DNA of 64,000 nucleotides from the NCBI GenBank assembly GCA_907163345.1, contig CAJQUN010000021.1, forward strand, positions 4,278,001 to 4,342,000, read 5' to 3'. This DNA is from Haberlea rhodopensis (Eukaryota > Streptophyta > Magnoliopsida > Lamiales > Gesneriaceae). Position 1 is the first letter of the stretch. Each line of letters begins with the position of its first letter. Of this stretch, positions 36,422 to 47,476 are shown one piece after another. The position numbers and the translations under genes are program-made. The notes below the pieces were generated by a model. That model saw only the letters and a list, made by a program, of their open reading frames with translations. It did no database searches and was not told the DNA's origin.

Positions 36422-36930
36422 ATCCCCCACATGAATTAAATTAATGCATATATGTAATTGAGCGCTTTTAACGAACTATTATGGCATCGTGAGAGATAGC
36501 TTGTGGCTTTGAATCTTCCGTAGTAGTATTCAATCGGATTTACTTGACTTAATAGTGAACTTATAGTCTTGAACTATTTACTCGTTGGTGTAAACCAAGA
36601 CAATTGAACCCACTCCATAATAATTCTAACCTTCGTATTGGTTTCTTACGGTTGTGTCCGTTTCGGCCATGAACCACGCTTGGTTTCATAAGTGCTTTTC
36701 ATCTTTGAAGCGGTCACACTTCGCACTTACGTAGGTGATCGCCAGCAAGGTTTTGTTGGTTTTCTTGACTTTTTCGTGGGATTTTGGATTCGCGACTTAA
36801 ATGGTCGGCTTCCGGGGCAATGTTCACATTTCAATGGGAATGTTAGACTTTTAATATGGTTTGGTTGGAGCCAAGTTAAATTAAACGGAACTCTCGGTTG
36901 AGTTTTTGGCTACCTTTTAAACTTGTAAAA
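36422..36930 (-). mobile_element. Interior 3' end of the copia-like element, truncated
   Basis: Non-coding sequence starting with the CCCCCAC polypurine complement and continuing with the GTAGGTGATCGCCA-like phrase often seen near copia 3' ends. The join to the type-C LTR that follows is not sharply visible. Confidence 0.3.
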
Positions 36931-38356
36931 TGGTTTACTTTAGGTGTTATGCATGCTTAGCCGGGTGGCTTTTATTTTGGTAATCGTCATGGATAGACGA
37001 TATGTTTGGGAGTTTTGAACGTGCTTGGGCACGTGGTTGCATGTTTATCTTGATTTTGAGTTGTTTATGTGTTTTAGCACCTATTTCTCGAGGCATGGAA
37101 CTCAAGCAAGGTTTGGCTTGGACTACGGAAACTTAAGGTACGTATGACGTACGAGCATGGCCTATTATAATGTTGCAACTGTAAAATGCATAGTATGTGA
37201 TAATTGTATTAAATGGGCATTGGAACACATGGTGTGTGATAATTGCATTTTACGGACATTGAAATATGTGACATGGGGTAATTGTATCGAATAGGTATTG
37301 AAATGTATGGTGCATGATACTTGCTATAAATGGATAACGATATGCATGGTAAATGGTTATATATTGGGTACCATACGGTGCCGCTATTGAGCGAGCAATG
37401 ATTTGGGATGCCATCGCCGTTGAGCGACCATCGGTTTTGACGCCGCTATTGTTGAGCGTGCGTGAGCTTTAGAATGCCACTATTGTGGAGCGAGCATTGA
37501 AATAGGAATATGGAATCATTGAATTGATTTATGCGATATTTACGATCTTCTGTATAATGATTCTATTATATTGATTAGGGAACTGGCATAACAGAACGGT
37601 ATTAGTTAATCTATGTGGTGATTAATTGGCCTTGGGAATTTGATGACTTTGGTTATTTTGAGAACAGGGACATTACAGGGGATCCCGGATGAGGGTATTA
37701 CCATCCAGGGAGTATCTTTAAATTATGGCATTTACATTCTGTAAATTATGAATTGCAACGTTATGATTATTGGATTGGTGGTATTGGTATGCTCACCCCG
37801 TGTGGGGGCTGTCTCTGTTGGGGCAGGTGTTATAGGTGTAGCAGCAGCTTTGAAGTTGAGCTCGGGCGGTTGATTTGAGGTACTTCCAGGATCGAGGTAC
37901 CAGAGCCGGTTGGATAGGCGCTTAGATCCAGAGCTGAGATCGAGTTGCGCTTAGGAGGTGCTTCCAGGATCGAAGCACCAGTAACGGTATCCAGTAGAGT
38001 GTTTTATACATTAGATACACGCGTGTTTATTGGGTGCTCTTATGTGAGTACATTTTACGTGTATATGGAATGTATAAATGGGCTACGGCTCTTCTTGATT
38101 CATTTATGGTTTGCATGCAATTAAATATGGAATTGCTAAATGAACTAAGAGCATGTTAGTGTATTATGAGGGTGCATGTTATATGAATAATCTTGGTTGG
38201 GGAATTTGAATATTATGTGGATTGAATGCAAGAAATTTTTTGTATAGCATATGGTGTTGCATTTGCATATGGCTTTCCCCATGATAGTATGATTATATGC
38301 ACTAATGGTATGGCTTAATACACTAATAACGGGTTAAGGGCACGGGGGTCCTTACA
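36930..38356 (+). mobile_element. Type-C LTR, copy 1 (5' truncated)
   Basis: Homologous over most of its length to the reverse complement of the LTR at 47,477-49,462. Shared phrases include the AATCGTCATG...GACGATAT segment, GGACACGTGGTTGCATG-like sequence, GGTACGTATGACGTACGAGC, GTGTGGGGGCTGTCTCTG, and the end GGGCACGGGGGTCCTTACA. The usual start TGTGATGTCC is not found, so the left end is truncated or diverged. The left boundary is approximate. Confidence 0.6.
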
Positions 38357-38943
38357 CTTCCCACCATTACAACTTATTTCATAACATCTCTAACATCAAA
38401 TAAACATGTTTACATACTTTTACACCTTGTGTCTTAGTTTCAAATACACTTTAAGCAATAAATAACAATCACATGCTTTCATGCTTCAAAATTCAAGCAT
38501 AATCAAAGAACTTCTAAGTACCATGATAACGTAATGAAAGGGTATTCTCCTTACCAAGTAAACCACTTCCTCTTAGTGTATAAAGATCTTTGCAAGTGTA
38601 ACTCTAAACCAAACCCTCAAAAGAGTCCAAAGAACATGTAGAGATTTGTAGGTTTTTATGGTGTAAGTATGTGTTCAAAATCTGATTTGAGATATATAAT
38701 TAAACCTTCAAATTCAACTCAAATTCAAATGTAACTCCCTTCAAATTCATGGCAAATGTACATGGCAAGTCTCTTGTCCACATAACACTACAATGTTATT
38801 TTGAATTCTCATAAGTAATTCATTATGTTATTCAATCAATCATCACTCGGTTCAGTCCGAACCCGAGTCCACATCGTACTGTAATTAATCATCATTATAC
38901 CATAATCATATTACACATGTATATGTCATATTGATGCATGACA
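38357..38943 (-). mobile_element. LTR fragment of a Tekay-like chromovirus, reverse orientation
   Basis: On the minus strand it begins TGTCATGCATCAATATG, directly after a purine tract (GAGTAGGGGAGAA, 38,945-38,957) that follows GACGAAATTC, the hallmark of Tekay-type 3' ends. It contains the CTCGGGTTCGGACTG phrase related to the LTR at 1-1,155 and is cut at 38,357 by the type-C LTR. Confidence 0.55.
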
Positions 38944-39086
38944 TTTCTCCCCTACTCATTGAATTTCGTCCTAGAAATTGCATATACATAGCATGCATAT
39001 ATCTATATCAAATCAGCAATCCTATTACAATAAGATAAGAAACATGATCATATATGCAACATCATACTAATCACTTACCAACAGTA

Positions 39087-39630
39087 TCATAAAAACTGTA
39101 AAGTCATACCAGTAAATAACTCAGGATTATGTTGTATCATATGCTGCTCCGTCTCCCACGTTGCCTCCTCGACCCCCCGTCGATCCCACTGTACTTTTAC
39201 CATTGGTATCACTTTATTACGCAATGTACGCTCAGCTGTATCCAGAATCTTCACTGGTCGTTCCACATAAGACACATCTGTATCTAATTGTACTTCAGAT
39301 GGTGGTAATACATGACCTGGATTTGTTTCATATTTCCTTAACAGCGAAACATGAAACACATCGTGGATACTACTCAATGCTGGCGGTAGTGCCAATCGAT
39401 ATGCCAACATACCAATACGTTGCAATACCTCATACGGACCAACATATCGTGGAGACAACTTTCCACGTTTACCAAATCGTACCACACCTTTAAAATGTGA
39501 GATTTTCAAGAATACTCGATCACCAACTTGGAATTCACTGGTCTACGTCGCTTATTGGCATAAGCAGCCTGTCGATCCTGAGCCGCTTGCAATTTCAATA
39601 TGATCAGTTCGATATGACACACATCGTGAC
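39087..39630 (-). pseudogene. Chromovirus integrase C-terminus and chromodomain, fragment
   Basis: The longest frame (39,087-39,509, minus) gives FGKRGKLSPRYVGPYEVLQR, then IHDVFHVSLLRKY, then a chromodomain-like tail with VKVQWDRRG and EATWETEQHMIQHNPELF. Upstream AQDRQAAYANKRRRP is in another frame, so one base is missing near 39,535. Sequence before about 39,630 is absent, leaving only the pol 3' end. It pairs with the purine tract and LTR at 38,357-38,957. Confidence 0.8.
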
Positions 39631-39639
39631 TACAACAAT

Positions 39640-40960
39640 AAAAAAATTAAAATTTAGAGCCAAAATTGTTTGTGTTAATTTTCATTTTCATTTAACTAAT
39701 GGCATATTACTCTTTTACCCCTATTTTGTTTTGTTTTTAAGTTTTGGTTTCAGGTTTAATATTGGCCATTGAAAAGGATACAACTTGAATGGATGTGATT
39801 AAAAGCTGAAGCAATCAGTTTCCTTGTACCTTTAAAAGCGTGAAGCAAAACAGATTGGGTGAGGGCTTGGAGCGGTTTTTCCTGGAAGAGGAGAAAAGAG
39901 AGCAGTGGTTCTTTCTTCTCTGGAGATTGATAGAGAACCGATGAAGCAAAGGCAAGAGTGGAGGTATTCAGATTAGGGCACACACTGATTCATCTTGTGG
40001 AATTTTCTAGTATCAATGGTGATAGGAAAAGAAAATTGATAGAGATCTTTTAGTGTGGTGAAAATCTGTAAACACTCTTGGATTTTTTGGTGATTAATGG
40101 ATACACTCCCCCTCCCGTGGACGTAGGTCAGGTTGAAGGCCGAACCTCGTAAATCCGGTGTCATTTTTTCTTCCTTGTTTTTTCCCGATTTGTTATTGCT
40201 ATTTCTTTCTGCTGAATTTTTACCACTTGTCGCAAACTGGAAACTGATATATGTTGCATTTTTCATTGCTAATTAGACACGTGAGGTTGACGAAATAGCA
40301 GATTCATGTGAAATCGAAAAGTGGGTAGGTGCGTGCGATTTGATGCGTGAAGAATAGAGCTATGTGCGTACGTATTAATTCTGTTATGTGGAAGATGGCA
40401 TTCCTGATATAATGATTCTTGTGCAGTAGTGTTCACTGTAATATACATACGAGTTTTCTTGAATCAAGAAAATCTTACTGGACATCAAGATGCTTATTGC
40501 TTGATGTGCGTTAGTCAAGCAAGGAAAAGTCATACGATCACTGTGTGTGTAGAGAATAAAGAACACTGTGTGTGTGTAGAGAATAAAGAATTGGTACAGA
40601 TTGACATTAGTAGCATATAAATTGCTCTATAGAATCTTGTTAAAAGACTTAATCCAAGAACGTAGAAAACTTAGTATATAGATATATAGAATAGATTTGG
40701 TGTGATCGGATCGATCGAGTAACATAATAGTTTGGACTAGAAGGCACAAGCCATCTTTTATAGCAAAAGTGTTGCCGATCTCTTCCCGCCGATGTTGGAT
40801 AGAAAAGCAAAACCCAACGTATCTAAGTAGAAATGACCGGTATATTCATAACTCATTGTCCGAACATTGAATTTCTTTTTCTATAATAAATTATTGCTCT
40901 TATAAAGATAGTAAATAAAATAATATATTTTAGTTCCCCTAACTGACTCGAATTTCTTAC
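39640..40960 (+). mobile_element. AT-rich segment with a copia-LTR-like U5 piece
   Basis: At about 40,085-40,170 the string CTCCCGTGGACGTAGGTCAG followed by CCGAACCTCGTAAATCC resembles the U5 part of plant copia LTRs (recognised phrase, not a search). No coding sequence, TSD or firm ends could be set. A GTGTGTGTAGAGAATAAAGA unit is duplicated at about 40,545-40,590. Confidence 0.35.
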
Positions 40961-40964
40961 TCCA

Positions 40965-41442
40965 TGACACTATACCTGGGAAGAAGAGATGCCGGATCTG
41001 ACGTGGAGAAAAGCCTGGGCAGTACCAGTTGGATTTCCAAAATGTTGAACTTCGGGTGGGAGAGTACCAGGTTGGAGCGAGAATCAGACCCGGGTCTCAA
41101 CAGACGATACCAACTCCACCATTAGGTCTCTGTGCGGTCCAGAAACGTAAGGGAACTATCCATGAACTTTGCTCTGAGCTTATTACAGGAATCCATGGAT
41201 GTCGCGAGCAGGAATTCGGATTCTTGCAGGATATAATCGAGAAATTGAAGTTGAAGAAGGTAGAGTGAATCGGTAACTAGAGTTTAAGAAACGGACACTG
41301 ATTGTAGCCATATGGGCAATCGGGTTTCTTGTTTCCACTGACTTTATATGCCATTGGATGAAATCTACGATGCACAGATGATGATATTGACACGACGCAA
41401 CAGAATTGTACCTGTTTGTGGATGTAGAGAAAGTAGCTGACA
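40965..41442 (-). mobile_element. Probable 3' LTR of the Tat-type element
   Basis: On the minus strand it starts TGTCAGCTAC at 41,442 immediately after a G-rich purine tract (AAAGGTTGGGGGGAGAG, 41,443-41,459). It contains TATAAAG and a CCCGGGTCTGATTCTCGCTC leader-like phrase, and may end in AGTGTCA at 40,965. No second copy is in the window to confirm the ends. The 80-codon forward frame at 41,029-41,268 inside it is not taken as a gene. Confidence 0.4.
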
Positions 41443-41459
41443 CTCTCCCCCCAACCTTT
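41443..41459 (-). other. Polypurine tract of the Tat-type element
   Basis: AAAGGTTGGGGGGAGAG on the minus strand, adjacent to the proposed LTR start. Confidence 0.5.
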
Positions 41460-41584
41460 AGATATGAGTTCCCCCTTTAAATTCGTACTAATCTCTGTTT
41501 TTGTAATCACTTTCTCTTGATTTTAATAGAATTGCTCATGTTCTTTAATGTGAGTTCAGTTTTAACATCTTTGTCTATTTTGTA

Positions 41585-44500
41585 TGGTAAAGTTAAAACA
41601 GATAGGACCAAGCATGAATTAGCTCGGCCACTTTAATAAATTGTCACGTAATGACGAAGTTTAAACAGATAGGACCAATCATGAATTAGCTCCGCCATGT
41701 TAAATAAATTACCACATAATGGCAAAGTTAAACAGATAGGACCAAGCATGAATTAGCTCGGCCACGTTCAATAAATTACCATGTAATGGCAAAGTTAAAA
41801 CAGATAGGATCAAGCATGAATTAGCTCAGTCATGCTAAATAAATTATCACGTAATGACAAAGTTTAAAAAGATAGGACCAATCATGAATTAGCTCGGCCA
41901 AGTTCAATAAATTACCACGTAATGACAAAGTTTAAACAGAGTACCAAGCGTTAATTAGCTCGGCCACGTTCAATAAATTACCACGTAATGGCAAAGTTAA
42001 AACAGATAGGACCAATCATGAACTAGTTCGGTCCCGTTTAATAATTTACCACGTAATGACAAAGTTTAAACAAATAGGACCAAACATGAATTAGCTCGGC
42101 CAAGTTCAATAAATTACACGTAATGGCAAAGTTAAAATAGATAGGATCAAGCATGAATTGGCCATGTTAAATAAAATACCACGTAATGACAAAGTTTAAA
42201 CAGATAGCACCAAACATGAATTAGCCCGGCCACGTTCAATAAAATACCACGTAATGGCAAAGTTTAAACAGATAGCACCAAACATGAATTAGCTTGGCCA
42301 CGTTCAATAAATTACCAAGTAATGGCAAAGTTAAAACAAATAGGACCAAACATGAATTAGCTCGGTCCCGTTTAATAAATTACCACGTAATGACAAAGTT
42401 TAAACAAATAAGACCAATCATGAATTAGCTCGGCCACGTTCAATAAATTACCACGTAATGGCAAAGTTAAAACATAATAGGATCAATAATGGCAAAGTTA
42501 AAACATAATAGGATCAATCATAAATTAGCTCGGCCACGTTCAATAAATTACCACGTAATGACAACGTTTAAGTATAGGACCAATCATGAATTAGCTCAGC
42601 CCCGTTCAATAAATTACCACGTAATGGTAAAGTTCAAACACATAGAACCAAACATGAATTAGCTCGGCCTTGTTTAATAAATTACCACGTAATGACAAAG
42701 TTTAAACAAATTGGACCAAACATGAATTAGCTCGGTCACGTTCAACAAATTACCATGTAATGGCAAAGTTTAGACAGATAGGACCAAACATGAATTAGCT
42801 CGGCCACGTTCAATAAATTACTACGTAATGACAAAGTTAAAACAGATAGGATCAAGCATGAATTAGCTCGGCCACATTCAATAAATAACCACGTAATGGC
42901 AAAGTTTAAACAGATAGGACCAGACGTGAATTAGCTCGGCCACGTTCAATAAATTACCACGTAATTGCAAAGTTAAAACAGATAGGATCAAGCATGAATT
43001 GACCATGTTAAATAAAATACCACGTAATGGCAAAGTTAAAACAGATAGGACCAATCATGAATAAGCTCGGACCCGTTTAATAAATTACCACGTAATGTCA
43101 AAGTTTAAACAAATAGGACCAAGCATGAATTAGCTCGGCCATGTTCAAAAAATTACCACGTAATGGCAAAGTTAAAACATATAGGATCAATCATGAATTA
43201 GCTCGACCACGTTCAATAAATTACCACGTAATGACAAAGTTAAAATAGATAGGACTAAGCATTAATTAGCTCGGTCCCGTTTAATAAATTACCACGTAAT
43301 GTCAAAGTTTAAACAGATAGGACCAAGCATAAATTAGCTCGATCCCGTTTAATAAATTACCACAAAATTGCAAAGTTAAAACAGATAGGACCATGCATGA
43401 ATTAGCTCGGCCACGTTCAATGAATTGCCACGTAATGATAAAGTTTAAACAAATAGAACCAAACATGAATTAGCTCGGTCACGTTCAATAAATTACCATG
43501 TAATGACCAAGTTAAAACAGATAGGACCAAGCATGAATTAGCTCGGCCATGTTAAATAAATTACCACGTAATGACAAAGTTTAAACATATAGGACCAATC
43601 ATGAATTAGCTCGGCTACGTTCAATAAATTACCACGTAATGACAAAATCAAAACAGATGGGACCAAGCACGAATTAACTCGGCCATGTTAAATAAATTAC
43701 CACTAATGGCAATGTTTAAGCTGATAGGACCAAGCATGAATTAGTTCGGCCACGTTCAATAAATTACCACATAATGGCAAAGTTAAAACAAATAGTATCA
43801 ATCATGAATTAGCTCGGCCACGTTCAATAAATTACCACGTAATGACAAAGTTTAAACAGATAGGACCAAGCATGAATTAGATCGGTCACGTTTAATAAAT
43901 TACCACGTAATGGCAAAGTTAAAACAGATAGGACCAAGTATGAATTATCTCGGTCCCCTTTAAAAAATTACCACGTGATAGCAAAGTTAAAATAGACGGG
44001 ACCAAGCTGAATTAGCTGTATCGTTTAATAAATTACCACGTAATGACAAAGTTTAAACACAGAGGACCAAGCATGAATTAGCTCGGTCCCGTTTAATAAA
44101 TTACCACGTAATGGCAACGTTAAAACAGATAGGACCAACCATGAATTAGCTCGGCCATTTTCAATAAATTACCATGTAATAGCAGAGTTAAAACAGATAG
44201 GACCAAGCATAAATTAGCTCGGTCATGTTAAATAAATTACCACGTAATGACAAAGTTTAAACAGACCAAGCATGAATTAGCCCGGCCATGTTAAATTACC
44301 ACGTAATGGCAAATTTTAAACTGATAGGACCAATCATGAATTAGCTCAACCACGTTCAATAAATTACCATGTAATGACAAAGTTTAAATAGATAGAACCA
44401 AGCATGAATTAGCTCGGTCCCGTTTAATAAATTACCACGTAATGACAAAGTTTAAACAAATAGGACGAAAGGATGAATTAGCTCGGCTATGATCGGATAA
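41585..44500. repeat. Tandem array A, about 68-bp unit, roughly 40 copies
   Basis: The unit contains ATGAATTAGCTCGGCCACG, then TTCAATAAATTACCACGTAA and TGACAAAGTTTAAACAGATA. Copies differ by a few substitutions (GTCCCGTTT for GCCACGTTC, GGCAAAGTTAAA for GACAAAGTTTAA) and small deletions. Alternation of these variants suggests higher-order structure. It lies between the pol 3' end and the purine tract of the Tat-type element, the place where Tat-lineage elements are known to carry hypervariable tandem repeats. Confidence 0.93.
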
Positions 44501-44504
44501 ATGA

Positions 44505-45196
44505 ACCGAGCCTGGAATAATCAGGGCTGAGGTGAGCTCGTCGTAAACGTGCTCCTGTGGTCGGATGCAAACCCTTGGTCCTGGCGTAACCAGGGCTGTG
44601 GTGAGCTCATCGTAAGCGTGCTCCTGAAGTCGGGTGAAAATGCTTGGGCCTGGCGTAACCAGGGTTGAGTTGAGCTCATCGTAAACGTGCTCATGAGGTC
44701 GGGTGAAAACCCTTGGGCCTGGCGTAACCATGGCTGAGGTGAGCTCGTTGTAAACGTGCTCCTGAGGTCGGGTGAAATTTCTTGGGCCTGGCGTAACCAG
44801 GGCTGAGGTGAGCTTGTCATAAACGTGCTTCTGAGGTTGGGTGAAAACCCTTGGGCCTGGCGTAACCAGGGATGTGGCGAGCTCGTCGTAAATGTGCTCC
44901 TGAGGTCGGGTGAAAGCATTGGGCCTGGCGCAACCAGGCTGATGTGAGCTCGTTGTAAACGTGCTCCTGAGGTCGGGTGAAAACCCTTGGGCCTGGCGTA
45001 ACCAGGGCTGTGGGGAGCTCATAGTAAATGTGTTCCTGAGGTCGGGTGAAAACACTTGGGCCTGGCGTAACCAGGGATGTGGTGAGCTCGTCGTAAACGT
45101 GCTCATGAGGTCGGGTGAAAACCCTTGGGCCTGGCGTAACCAGGGTTGTGGTGAGCTTGTCGTAAACGTGCTCTGAGGTCGGGTGAAAACCCTTGA
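44505..45196. repeat. Tandem array B, about 69-bp unit, about 10 copies
   Basis: The unit contains GTGAGCTCGTCGTAAACGTG, CTCCTGAGGTCGGGTGAAAA and CCCTTGGGCCTGGCGTAACC. It is GC-richer than array A and adjoins it directly, with a transitional unit at 44,470-44,540. The period is a multiple of three and nearly stop-free, so all minus frames stay open (224 codons at 44,432-45,106). Those frames are probably a by-product of the repeat. Confidence 0.93.
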
Positions 45197-45398
45197 ACTT
45201 AATTACGTAGATCACAAATTGTAAAAATTCTCAAACTTGTACTGAAATAATGAAAGAGTAAATCATCCAAAAACACAATCTTTGCAACAAGAGAAACTAA
45301 AAGACATGAACTAAGAATAATATTTGCGAAGGTGATATGCGTTCCTATGCCTCTTTAATGTCTTCCCATCAGGGCTTCTAAGTAATAAGCTCATGAGC

Positions 45399-45755
45399 TT
45401 AGTTTTTCCCCAATCTTAAAGGTCCTTCCCACTTAGGATCTAGCTTGCCTAGTTGCACCTCTTGCACCTTTCTTAGTACTAGGTCTCCGACTTGGAAAGT
45501 CTTTTGAATAACTCGTAGGTTATACATCCGTGCAATACGACTGCGATAGGCTTCCATTCTGATGATTGCAGCTTCCCTTCTTTCTTCAATTAAATCAAGA
45601 TCAGCAGCTCTTCTCTCATTGTTCTGCTCATCATAGAAATGTACTCTTGATGATTCTGCTCCCATTTCAGCTGGGAGGACCGCCCCATTTCCACATACCA
45701 TATTGAATGGTGTTTCACCTGTTTCCATCTTTGGTGTAGTTCGATAGGACCACAT
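45399..45755 (-). pseudogene. Tat-type element: integrase C-terminal part
   Basis: Reads MWSYRTTPKMETGETPF, then ERREAAIIRMEAYRSRIARM, then the C-terminal FQVGDLVLRKVQE and GKLDPKWEGPLRL. It follows the integrase core on the same strand after a short broken stretch (45,756-45,894). Encoded function was joining element DNA to the genome. Confidence 0.85.
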
Positions 45756-45894
45756 GACTTTGGGTAGCTCCTCAACCCAATTTCCTTTTGCTCCCCCAGC
45801 CTAACTTTAATGCTTTGTACCAGAGATATGTTGGTGACCTATACCTGACCATTGCTTTGAGGATAAGCAACAGAAGTAAAGGCCTGTTGAATTT

Positions 45895-46416
45895 TCAACT
45901 CTTCACACCATGGCCGGAGTAGAGCCCCCTGGAATTGTCTTCATTTATAGAAATGATCTTCCTCGGGACTCCATATCGGCAGACAATGTTTTTCCTGATG
46001 AAGTTGAAGACCTCTTTCTCAGTAATTCTGATTAGTGGCTCAACTTCCATCCACTTTGAGAAATAATCAATAGTCACAATTAAAAATCTCTTATGAGCTC
46101 TACCTGTTGGAACAAGTCCTACTATATCAATGCCCGACTGGTCAAACGGGCATGCTGCCACAATTGCTTTCATCATCATGGATGGCTGATGCTGAAGTCT
46201 AGAGTGTCTCTGACAACTATCACAGGATATAACCATTGTAGTAGAGTCCTCTTGAATTGTAGGCCAAAAATATCCAGCAAAGAGCACATTCTTTGCCAGG
46301 AAATATGCTCCTAGATGATTTCCACAACATCCCTCATGGATTTCTATCAATACATAATCTGATTCTTTCAGACCCAGACAGTGCAGAAGTGGTCGAGCAA
46401 AACACCTCTTGTACAA
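45895..46416 (-). pseudogene. Tat-type element: integrase zinc-binding domain and core
   Basis: An HHCC-type zinc region (HEGCCGNHLGA, later CDSCQRH) precedes the catalytic core with the first Asp in GIDIVGLVP and TIDYFSKWMEVEPL. The second catalytic Asp, normally in ISDNG, reads ISINEDN. The frame then derails, so the domain cannot work. Upstream, 46,417-46,600 on the same strand is a degraded linker. Confidence 0.85.
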
Positions 46417-46599
46417 GATTCCTTCAACGAGTATGAATCTCTGACTCCTCTGCTTGAGTCTATAGGTTTTTTTGGGATCACTCGGGAGCTTAGCATTGGT
46501 AAGATAGTCTAAGAGATATGCTCTCCAATCATTTTCTTCAAGAGATTCAGATGAATCCTCTTGACTAGGGCTTAATTCAATTTGAAACTATATTTTGCC

Positions 46600-47476
46600 A
46601 AGTGCGAAGAGCACTAGCCATTCTTGCCAAGCTGTCAGCTTTTCTATTCTTTTCTCTTGGGATCTGTTTGAACATTACTTCTAGAAATCCCTCTTTGATT
46701 TTTTCTATGGTACTCGCGTATTAAATTAACTTCTCGTTCTTAACCTCATAGACCACATTCATCTGTTGGGCTACTAGCTGAGAATCAGAGAAGACATGTA
46801 TGCGCTTAGCTCCAACATTCCGAGTAGCCCTCAATCCTGTTAATACTGCCTAATATTATGCTTCATTGTTGGAGGCCTGAAAGTCCAATCGTACTGCCAG
46901 CTGGACCTCATCTCCATTGGGAGATATTAACACAACCCCAATTCCACTTCCCTCATTATAAGAGGAACCATCAACAAATGCTTTCCACAACTCCTCTTTC
47001 TCGTGATGCATAGTTTCTGCAATGAAATCTGCTAAAGCCTGAGCTTTGATAGCTGTGCGTGGCTCGTATTGTATGTCATACTCTCCTAGTTCAGTTGTCC
47101 AATTGATTAGTCGTCCAGATACATCTGCATGACTAAGTATTTTTCCCAGAGAGCTATTTGTTAACATCGTTATAGGATGTGACAGGAAATAAGGTCTGAG
47201 TCACCTAGCTGTCATGATCAGCATTAGGGCAAACTTTTCGATTTCTGAATACCTCAGCTCAGCACCTTTTAAGGCATGAGATAAGTAATAGATAGGTTGC
47301 TGATATGATTACATCTCTTTTACTAGAACCGAATTGATTGCCTTCTCAGTTGTTGATAAGTAGATAAATAATCTCTCCACAAGCAGAGGCTTAGCTAGTA
47401 TAGGGAGTTTGGCCAGGTATTTTTTCAATTCTTCGAATGCTTCCTCACATTTCTCATTCCATTCAAACTTATCGGC
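46600..47476 (-). pseudogene. Tat-type element: RNase H and archaeal-type RNase H
   Basis: 47,309-47,476 gives DKFEWNEKCEEAFEELKKYL (RNase H start). 46,856-47,167 gives GRLINWTTELGEYDIQYEPR, ALADFIAE and then WKAFVDGSSYNEGSGIGVVL with ISPNGDE, the start of a second, archaeal-type RNase H. That extra domain is the mark of the Tat lineage (established knowledge). Stops interrupt both domains, for example after VLVKEM and within the NNEAEYEA motif. The frame is also cut at 47,476/49,463 by the type-C LTR. Confidence 0.85.

Noticed and set aside
41029..41268. 80-codon plus-strand frame as a gene
   Set aside because: Lies wholly inside the proposed Tat-type LTR, opposite to its transcription, with no domain.
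41585..44500. CRISPR-like array
   Set aside because: Units abut with no variable spacers, the period is one continuous minisatellite, and the context is a plant retrotransposon.
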